DNA of 64,000 nt, from assembly GCA_035048495.1 (NCBI GenBank), contig CM068548.1, forward strand, positions 15,117,464 through 15,181,463. The letters run 5' to 3'. A program made the position numbers and the translations under genes. Below the pieces are notes generated by a model. The model had not been told where the DNA came from. It was given only the letters and a program-made list of their open reading frames with translations, and did no database searches. The number at the start of each line of letters is the position of its first letter. Position 1 is the first letter of the stretch. The stretch is from Euptelea pleiosperma (taxonomy: Eukaryota > Streptophyta > Magnoliopsida > Ranunculales > Eupteleaceae). This document shows, piece by piece, positions 31,915-40,900 of the stretch.

Positions 31915-32610
31915 CACCCCCGATATGAGCCACATGGCACACTTTTATAGGACATTGACCATATGGATGTTTGGCCAATCCCAATGTGGACCTACAAACC
32001 AAAAGTCAGCCTGATCAGTGATTTCAAACCTTTGGATCTTTGTACCCAGATAATGGTCAATAATGCTCAAATTCCCACTGTTAAAATCAACCCATAAAAA
32101 TGACTCAACCCAGCGCTTGGAAATCACTATTCAGGTTGATTTTTGGTTTGTAGATCCACCTAGGGATAAGGGTGTCAATTTTACCCGTTTAACCGGAACC
32201 GAAAATACCGGTTCCGGTTCCACTTTTTTGGGAACCGATTAAAAAGTAACCAGAACCAGAACCGAACTGACAATAACGGTTCCGATTCTGGGTAGCCTAA
32301 TATGGAACCGAAACCGATAAGAACTGGTACCAATAAATAAATATAGTGTAAATATTCTAATATTCTCAAGATTTGGCCCAATATACCCAGAACCGGAACT
32401 GGAACAAACATAAATACATAATTGGTTCCGGTTCCGGATCTATCACTTTGAGAACCGGAACCGTTAAGGAACCGAACCGATAAGAACCGGAACCGATTGT
32501 TCCGGTTCTAGTCACCTTAGGAACCGACCAGTTGACACCCCTACCTAGGGATTGGCCAAACATCCATACTGTCAGTGTCCACTAAAAATGTGCCACTTCG
32601 CCGAACGCGT
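31915..32610. repeat. F1 foldback repeat, full copy with nested hAT MITE
   Basis: Left terminus CGATATGAGCCACATGGCAC; the right arm runs CAGGTTGATTTTTGGTTTG, CCACCTAGGGA (interrupted here by 32167-32543), then TTGGCCAAACATCC and GTGTCCACTAAAAATGTGCC. The reading frame of the arms is continuous across the insertion. Confidence 0.8.
32167..32543. mobile_element. hAT MITE nested in F1
   Basis: Ends TAAGGGTGTCAATTTTACC and GTTGACACCCCTA are flanked by a perfect 8-bp duplication CCTAGGGA, which is F1 sequence. The interior is packed with GGAACCGGAACCG-type direct and inverted motifs, giving spurious repetitive peptides in several frames. Confidence 0.9.
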
Positions 32611-32611
32611 C

Positions 32612-33376
32612 GATTGTCGTCAAAGTCATTTTGGCTGTTAATAAAGTCATTGCCACTTGAACTGCACGTCATTTTAATCCGACAGTTCATGGCTCAACCC
32701 ACTGGCTCTTTTTATTCGGTTTGCCGTTGATAACATTTCTCTATATAATTAATTCGTTTCGTACTTAGTTTATACAATAACATTACATTACTAAATAGAT
32801 AAAAGAGGAAGGAGCGACACGAAACGGGCAGGCCCATTAGAGGGTTTGGGCCTGAATTTGAATTGAATCAGATCCACTTCAAGCTTGGGCTTATTCAAAC
32901 TTTACCGAAAGCTTGGCCCGGCCCATTTACACTCCTAGAGAGGAGGCACTATTGTGTTCACGTGGGCTCCACCACCTACGCCTCGTCATGCCAATGCTTA
33001 GCAGCCTAATCCAATTGTGGGGTCTGACGTAACCACCAGTCGATTTTAGTTCAAGTAGCAAGTCAAATCGGAAAGGAGTCAAATGTTTCAGGAGATTAGC
33101 AATGTGGGCCTACTAGGGAGGACTAGGCTGTGATCAATAGTCTGTGGGCCACGTTTTGCCGCCTCCCCAAGTCTACGGTGGGCCCAAAGAGGGACAGATC
33201 TGAAGATGCCATGTTTATTTGACGTGGATAGATCTGCCCCAATAAGTGTGTTTATGGATTTGGACTCGCCAACTGGGATAGTTCATAATTGTCCGAGATG
33301 TTTATCAGTGCAGCCTTCCTCTCTCATGCGGGACCCAAAGCTTTTAAAGTCTGTGGGACCGTCAGGTCGGAGTGGG
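32612..33376. other. Unassigned intergenic stretch
   Basis: A possible small hAT-like fragment lies at about 32,830-32,940 (GGGCAGGCCCATTAG to GGCCCATTTACACTCC), related to 5586-5706. Nothing else is recognised. Confidence 0.35.
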
Positions 33377-33384
33377 CAATAAAC

Positions 33385-33711
33385 GAAGGTTTAAAAGGGA
33401 CGTTATAACGGTATAACGGACTGGAGACGGTACCCTTTTTTCTGTTATATAGCCATTACAGTGGATTGTGACGCACATGAGCAAAAACAAGAAAATGGGA
33501 AAATAAGGGAAATACTGGAACAACGAAAAGAAGAAAAAAAAACGGCACTCAAATTCAAATTTCAATAAATTTATAACGGAAAATAACAGAAATAATAGAG
33601 GTTTTAAAAAAAAAAAAAAAATCAAAAAATAACGGTTGTTGTTTTCGTTAATAATGGCTTGTTATTTTCTGGACGTTAGAACCCGTTATAACGGCCGTTT
33701 TTTAAACGTTG
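33385..33711. mobile_element. hAT-type MITE, H1 family
   Basis: Ends GAAGGTTTAAAAGGG and TTTTTTAAACGTTG; flanks CAATAAAC and CGATAAAC match at 7 of 8. It shares with 18712 the order GTTATAACGGTATAACGGAC, a CAAAAACAAGAAAATGGG-like stretch and a 3' GTTATAACGGCCG block. Confidence 0.8.
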
Positions 33712-33719
33712 CGATAAAC

Positions 33720-34164
33720 AAAATCAGAATTTTAAAGGGTGCTTTAGTAATTTCATGAAAACACGCTTAACAATTGTGGGCCACCTCTTATGGTTAGATG
33801 TGCGAGATCAATATGGATCGCAACAGTTGATCAGGATTTAATAGATAAAAAGAACTAGCTTACTTAAAAAAATGATATGGTCCACTAATTCAAAGATCAA
33901 GACTGTTCAATTAGTGGGCCACCTCTTAGATGGGCCGAGAATCTGATCAGTTCCATGCAAGGGAAACAGTTAAACCATTCTGTTAGCCTCCTTCCTGGGT
34001 CCAAAATCCCTGAGGGACTAAAGCCTCTCAAAGTATAACTAGCGGTGAAAATGTTAAGAGTACGTAAAAGAGTTCCTTCCGTGAGAGGCACGTTTCAGAG
34101 AAAGTTGAACACAAATGTAGCTGCCATTGTAGTGTCTTGTAGACCTTTTGCTTGCATCTTCTTC
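33720..34164. other. Unassigned intergenic stretch
   Basis: A short inverted pair (GTGGGCCACCTCTTATGG and AGTGGGCCACCTCTTAGATG) occurs as direct copies about 130 bases apart. No gene supported. Confidence 0.3.
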
Positions 34165-34398
34165 GGTAGACATCAAAGGAGATGACAGGGCAGCAGAACA
34201 CGGTACGTGGATTTTGTACGCGGACCACCTCGGCCTCACCACCCACGTACACAGGTGAGTATTTTGGCAAAAAGCACTCGAGGACTCACCTGGGTACGTG
34301 TGTGGTGAGACCGAGGTGGTCAATTCGTACATAATCCCCGTGCCGAGATCTGCTGCCCGGTATCTCCTTAGATGACAGGGCCCGGTCATCAAAGTTTT
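34165..34398. mobile_element. Foldback MITE, family FB3, copy 1
   Basis: Inverted arms: CACCTCGGCCTCACCACCCA against GTGTGGTGAGACCGAGGTGG, and GATGACAGGGCAGCAG against CTGCTGCCCGGTATCTCC. The apex is CACCTGGGT/ACACAGGTGAG around AAAGCACTCGAGGACTC. A second copy lies at 37281-37497. Confidence 0.75.
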
Positions 34399-34496
34399 AT
34401 CCTATGGTGTCTGCTGCTGTTTCTTTTACATGGTGTGTGTGTGTAAGATTATACGGTGTGGGTTGAAGTGTTGGTGCTGTATTTTTACTATTTTGA

Positions 34497-35170
34497 ATGA
34501 TTGGATCTGTTAAGAGAAAGAACAATAAACAACAAAGATGCAAACACACACGTAGAGATTTACGTGGTTCCCTCAAGATCAAGGTATGTCCACAGACTCA
34601 CACCAATTCCACTATGCTCCATGGCAAAAGAAACACTCACCGTCAGTGGCGGAGGCAGGAGTTTGTTCTAATCGGTGGGCAAGTGGCAAACTCTGATGAC
34701 ACTGACAGACTGTATATTATGGGCCACATGGCACATTCTTAGAGATCACTGAATGTGTGGATATTTGTCCCATCCCTAGGTGGAACCACATACCAAAAAC
34801 CAGCCTGATTAGTGATTTCTAACCGTTGAATTTGACTCTTTTCATGGGACTATTTTTAACCGTTGGATTCAAACAAAGTTTGGGGTACTTAAGTCCAAAG
34901 GTTAGAAAACACTAACTAGGCTCATTTTTCATACATAAGTCCACCTAGGTATGGGCTAAACATCCAAACGGTCACATGGTCTCTAAGAGTGTTGCACATG
35001 GCAAATATTGTGGTCCACCTAGAGATAGGTCAAACATTGAAGACCACCTGCAAAAATTCAGAGTTGAGGGTCACCCCCTTCTCTGCTACTGCTCACAATA
35101 CAACGAATAATTATTTCATGAAAACCGAGGTATATATAACTCCAAGGCAAAACTAGGGTTTTCATATCTC
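34497..35170. repeat. Possible LTR-type relic split by F1
   Basis: TGTTAAGAGAAAGAACAATA followed by GTAGAGATTTACGTGGTTCC and AAGGTATGTCCAC resembles the start region of LTRs seen in many plant retrotransposons. After the F1 insertion, ATGAAAACCGAGGTATATAT looks like a continuation. No partner LTR, primer site or coding domain is present, so this is tentative. Confidence 0.25.
34700..35030. repeat. F1 foldback repeat, full copy
   Basis: Left terminus TTATGGGCCACATGGCACAT and right terminus GAGTGTTGCACATGGCAAAT are inverted; CACATACCAAAAACCAGCC pairs with GGCTCATTTTTCATACATA. Both G-boxes are mutated (CACATGG). Confidence 0.72.
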
Positions 35171-37280
35171 CGTGTAAAAGTACAAAAACCTCAAGAAAAA
35201 AGAAAAAAAAATGATGGTGATGCCCCTTGAACCTCCTTCGGGCAGGGGGTGCGCTGCCCCCTACAACCCCCATCCAGCTCAGCACGGAGTTGGGCTGCGG
35301 TGTTGTGGCTTCATGAAAAGTACTTTAGCACCATTAGTCTCCACAAAACATAACATGGCCAACTTTAGAATTTTGGGATGCCAGGGTTTCAAAATTATGA
35401 AGCAATCAGATCAGTTCAAGGATGAAATTGAGTGCGAGGTTTGCATGCCGTACTTTTCTCGTATGCTGAATTGCTAACTATGATCACACCAGAGAGAATT
35501 TTGTAAGATAAATTTAAATTCCAAGCCCCTATGCATTCTTCATGTTCATATAAAATCTTCACACCACTTTCAACCATCCTTTTACAATATGCCATTCAGC
35601 TTGTACAGGGTATCCAACCGGTATGACATCGAGAAGGTCACTTCATATCAAAATCTTCTATTTTTCAATCTCATTGTTACTGCCGTTCCTTTCTACTTCT
35701 AATCGTATCTTTTTTCGCCTGTTAAAAAAAAAAAAAAACTAAATTCGCATTCTGAGTGCTCCCCATCAAAGAGTCATATTCCTTATAACTAAACAATGAT
35801 AAACATGCTAATAATCTTTCTATTGTGAATAGGATTGATGAACTTGATTAAGATTAATGAATAAAGTGAGTTTTTAATCCTGCTAAACTTGATGAATTGA
35901 CCACACAAGTTAGATGAATCAATGTCACGAATTCAAGAACTAATGGTAAATTGAATCCAGCAAATGGGGTTCACTAGCCAATCTACAACTCGTGTGCTGT
36001 GAATCAAATTTGAATTGAATCAAACCATAAACCTGGCAATTATATCACACCCACGTTGATAACTTGATAGGATTTACTTGAGTTAAGTTCTTTTGGCGTT
36101 TTGGTAAAAACCATACAAGAAATGTGCTTGTTTTCTTAGAGAGCTCATTACGGTTTATATTTTGTGGTAACCGTCTAGTTTTTTGTTCAATACCTATAAT
36201 ACCCTCCGTCTTGCCCGTAGTGTCAATTTGATTTGAGATGAGGCTAATGCACAGTACCGTATGTCAACATCATCTTCTCTCTTCTTTAGTTTTCCCTCCA
36301 TTTTTCTCATGTTTCCCTCGATTTCTCCTCCTTTTTTCTATTCAACTCGTTTATCGCCATTGTAGCTCGCTATTTGCTCTGTTGAATAAAGGAAGCTTGG
36401 AAGAAATGAAGCAACCCCCTCAGTTCCCTCCATTTCACTTGTACACAAGCTGTGTATTTCTCCGTCGGAGAAGGTGAAGAAGGAAGGTGAAGCCAATATT
36501 TTGTTTTCAATTTTGTACTTAACCCTAAAACTTACAAGCAAAACTCTATCTCTCTAACTATTTCTATATTTATAAAGGCATGTTTCATGTTTGAAGCTCA
36601 AGTTCACTCTCAATACCTTCTCCGTTCCTTTAACCACTTTGTTAAGTTGATATTTTTATTTCAAGCGTGAATATTGAGCTCAAACTGGTTGAATTAGCAC
36701 CATTTTCAGTGGACTGGTTTGACAATGATGAAATAGGTGTCAAAAATATTTCAAAAGGATTAAGTCGTTAGGAGTCATAAATGAGAAATTGTGCCATTGT
36801 CAATTAAGGACAAGGGCATTATTGTCAGTTCATTCTAATTTTAATAGATTTAGAAATAAAAGTAACCAAAAAAAACTTATCCGTCATCCTTTGATTAAGC
36901 AATTTCAATTAGTAATGAAAATTTTCTTACGATTTGAATGGTTGGGTCATGTGTACAACTTTGGCTATTCCCTAAAAATTTCAAGGATAAAGTTGCGGGG
37001 AAAAAAAAAAAAAATCCAAGGACGGTTTCTCACAAAAGCAATTAGTAGATCCACTAAAAAATGGCTTTTACTTATGGGCTTTAAAAAAGTGCTTTTCAAG
37101 TTTTACCAAACATATTTTTGGATGAGTGCTTCAAAACCGCTGAAAGCTGGCTTATTACAGTTTTTAAGCTTACTCAAACGCAACGTACTCATCAGGCTCA
37201 TTTTTTACGGCATAGGTCCATCCGGTGGTAGGACAAACATTGCTGAATTTTATTGTATAGGTCCAATGGGGGGGAGTAAA
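35171..37280. other. Intergenic stretch without supported genes
   Basis: Open frames of 79-190 codons occur but show no domain, no codon-usage contrast and no splice-linked neighbours. The largest (36,789-37,361) runs into the FB3 MITE. AT-rich sequence dominates; a GGGCAGGGGGTGCGCTGCCC palindrome sits at about 35,239-35,258. Confidence 0.35.
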
Positions 37281-37497
37281 ACTTCAATGACAGGGCAGCA
37301 AATCTTGGCATGTGTATTTTGTATAGACGACCTCGGCCTCACAGCATATATACACAGGTGAGTGTTTTGGGAAAAAGCACTCGAGTACTCACCTGGGTAC
37401 GTGTGCGGTGAGGCCGAGGTGGTCCGTCCGTACAAAATACACATGCCGAGATCTCCTGCCCTGTCATCTCCCTTGATGACAGGGCCCGGTCATCAAA
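37281..37497. mobile_element. Foldback MITE, family FB3, copy 2
   Basis: Same architecture as 34165-34398: CTTGGCATGTGTATTTTGTA pairs with TACAAAATACACATGCCGAG, and GACCTCGGCCTCAC with GTGAGGCCGAGGTGG. Both copies share the right tail TGATGACAGGGCCCGGTCAT. Confidence 0.78.
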
Positions 37498-37511
37498 GTG
37501 GGATTTACAGA

Positions 37512-37688
37512 CTCAAAAGTATGTAGACATTGTATCGACTTTTGAATACTCCTTAAAAAACGTGTTTTTAATTTATAAATTTTTTTTTTGAAAAGTTGAA
37601 ATAACACGGTTTTCAATGGACATCCAACAGTAATGACGATGTTTACATACTTTTAAGTATGTAAATAGGTGCAGACTAGATTTGTCCG
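37512..37688 (+). repeat. R2 dispersed repeat
   Basis: It shares GTTTTTAATTTATAAA, GAAATAACACGGTTTTCAA, GACATCCAACAGTAATGACG and the terminal AGACTAGATTTGTCCGG with the copies at 23448-23610 and 24860-25465. It abuts the NUP107 upstream region. Confidence 0.65.
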
Positions 37689-37973
37689 GTCAATCACGTG
37701 GCAGGACCCAGACAGTACCACGTGTCATTTAGAGAGTGAGAGAAAGGATGTATGTATTGAACTTTCGAAACGGACGTCCGTATCAAAGACTGCTTGCGAC
37801 TGCGAACCTTTTCATCCCGGAGTTTGTGAAGTTCTTACTAGGACGAAGCAAAGCTACAAACTTACTGAAAGGGTTTAACTTCAACCAGTCGTTCCCGCGC
37901 TTAAGCTTCTAGGGTTTAAGTCCCAGAGCACTGAGGGCCCATTACTAGGCCTTCGATCGTCATAATCATCGGG
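37689..37973 (+). promoter_or_regulatory. NUP107 upstream region with two G-box motifs
   Basis: Two CACGTG cores (37,695-37,700 in ATCACGTGGCA and 37,719-37,724 in ACCACGTGTCA) lie 24 bases apart, about 250-280 bases before the ATG. G-boxes bind bZIP and bHLH factors. No convincing TATA box was seen. Whether these belong to the promoter or to an old repeat edge is not known. Confidence 0.4.
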
Positions 37974-40900
37974 ATGGACTTCCAAATGGAGATTTCTCCA
38001 AGCTATTTAGATCCCGAAGACCTCACCATCAGAGAGCAATATCGTCGATACGGGTACGGCGTTTGTTTCAATCCCTTTTTTTGTTTTAACGAATCTAGTT
38101 TCAGAAATTCGCAGAGTTCAGAAACCTGTGAGAACAAAAAACCCTTAATGGCCTAAGGACTCCTCTGGTTTTTCCCCAAAACCATCTCCAAAAAACTTCA
38201 AATTCGAAAACCATCCCTCACTACTAATAACCTTCTTTCATGTGCAGGAAAAGGCAGTCGTCTTCAAGCATTTCGCCGCACCGAGTAAGCTCAGTTTCAA
38301 AGCTCCTGTATGATGGGCACAGCATTCAAAGACGACCCAATGCTGCACTTTTTCTTGAAGAAATCAAACAAGAAGTTGAGAACTCTGAAGCCGACGGATT
38401 GGAAGGAACACCGGCTAAGGCACAATCTGTCTCCAAAAGGAGATCGTCAATTGATGATAATGGGTATGATTCGATTCGACGACTTGGTAGTCCTTCATTG
38501 AAATCTTGTAAGCACGAGGATGAGCGTTGGAGGATACTGGAGAGACGACTTTTGCCTTATTTGCATCACTACTCGACTCTGCACTTCAAGGTGCTTGAAG
38601 TTTAAATTGCCTCTGATTTCATTCTAGCATGCTGTCGATAATTTATAGTTTTCCACTTCATCTTCTACCGTGAACTATTCCCTTTAACCACTCAGTATTT
38701 AATATTCCATTCCCCTACACTGTATTTAGTGTGATCAAGGTTTAAAGACTTGTTTTGAGTAGTATCGATTTGTCTGAGTTGATTCTCAGTGAGTGGTGGC
38801 TAACGATAGACAGTCACTGACGTGAGTGATTCGTCTAAGTAGTACCAGATGTCTGACAATGTCAACCCAACTGGGTGGGGTTGTAATTAAATCATCCAAG
38901 TTGTATCAAGTAGTATTGATTCAGGTACCAAGTAGGAATCTCTATAAGATTATGTTTCCTTACACTGTCACATTACAATTTATTGAGTTAAACTAATTTC
39001 TTATCATGGTCTATTTTCAGAATATGTATTTGGACTAGTAGACATCTGTTGAATTTGATTCTCAACTGGGATGCTAACTTGATTTGGCCTTTGAAAACAA
39101 AATAAAAGGAGAAACGGAAAAGGGTGAACTGAAGCTCTTGAAATTAATTTTGAGTTTCTTCCTTGGAACGTAGGGTTCTAAATTCAAAATATTAGTAATG
39201 AAGGAAAAAAAATAAAATAAGAAGTAGCTAATGGCAATTTTTTGAACTTGAATCCCTTCCGTGATATCCTAAGGTTGGTAGGTTTCCGAGAATCCGAGTG
39301 TTGATACTGCAGACTAGGGTTCGAAACTCATCTTCACCTCTGAGTTACTGATCCTCTTAAAAACAGGTTTAACCAGGTGCATCATCAAACCTTCTTGCCC
39401 ACCAAGAGAAAACTTGGTAAAAGTGCGAAGGAGGCACTTGCTTCCGTCAGGCTTAAAGTGAAGATTTAATGCAAAGGAACCTTGGGTGAGGCCTGGGTGT
39501 GGGGCTCATCATGGGTTGAAGAGAAATAATTTCTTGTTTTCCCTTGGTTATTCAGTGAAATTTGAAGTAGAAAATGAAAAGTTCTCATAAGGGATTTGAA
39601 AGGACGAAATTGGCGAGGCAAAGTTACGAAACAAAGTGCTTGAAGGCATGCTGTTGTGGGGTGGTCACTTGCAAATTTCATTTTTTGCAGTGTCAATTTA
39701 AATGGGAGCTAATATTTTAGGGGCGTTTGGTATTGAATTGATTTTAAGGAGTGCCGATAGAGGAGTGCCAATAGCATGTAATTATGTGTTAGCCTCCCAT
39801 AGGCATGATTTTAAGGAGTGCCGATAGCATCTAATTATGTGTTAGCCTCCCATAGGCGCGCTGACTTCCATTTGATATAGTATACTTGTTAACTCCCACA
39901 AAATCTTGGTTTTCTCTTATTTGACTTATTTGGGTAGGGGTGTCAATGGATAGTCGAAAATTCGATTCCAGGACTGGACTTTAAAATCTGTTATATATAT
40001 GACAGGGCACCTTATGGAATACCCCCATAAGGTTACCTTATTGGACCAAACCCCAATAATAAACACGAATCGGATATCCGATAAGTTAATCTGATTTGAA
40101 TTCGAATATTGATTCAGAATATCCGTTGGATTTTGAATTGAATTCGGATTCCAGATTTTTTTTCACATTCAAATTCAGATATGCTTATATTCGATTCAGA
40201 TCACATCCGTTGACAGCTCTATATTCGGGGATGTCTTTGCCACACAACTTGAAACTCATTTCCAAAAATCCCCTTACTTTCACCTTCTAAGATGCTCAAA
40301 GTTTATTTAGGACTATCCGACTATGTTACCCGGGTATAATGATGTCATTATCTAGTTTATATTTTTGTAATACAATGACATTGTAATTTTAAATTTATGC
40401 AATATTTCTTTAATAAAGAAACATTCTGCTACGGGCCATATTTGACATGGATCCCACATGCATCATGCATGTTGTGTCAAATTGACACAGTTATCCAGGA
40501 GATTGGAAGGACCTGGCAGAATGTCAATTCCTTAAGTTGTTACAACTTTTACCTTTGTTAGATGACTTAAGTTTTGTTGGGTAGAGATTAAGTTATTTTT
40601 AGAGTTTAGTAGCCTTTATTTTAATATATTTCCAAACTCTTTCACTGTTTTTAATGCTTGGCATGCATTATCTGCTTGTTCTTTTTCAAAATTTTTTAAT
40701 TGATGTGTCATCATCCATGTAGTAGAGCATATTATTTTCATATTCATAGATATCCATATTGCATATTTCACAATCAGCACTTTGCATTTTGCAGGATTGA
40801 TGCCTATCCCTGATCTGATATTACGGTTTGAGAGTGCATGTCGAAGTGTATCAGAATCAGTTAGGTTTGTGTCGTACATCTGGAGTCTGTTACGCTTTAC

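Noticed and set aside
32181..32563. Repetitive Val/Pro/Phe-rich open frames on the minus strand
   Set aside because: Translations of the GGAACCGG motif array inside a hAT MITE.
36789..37361. 190-codon open frame, possible novel gene
   Set aside because: No recognisable motif, AT-rich Lys/Phe/Leu composition, and its C-terminal third is the FB3 MITE.
18700..37900. CRISPR-like or regularly spaced array of repeats
   Set aside because: The repeats are long inverted arms of MITEs with irregular spacing in a plant genome.
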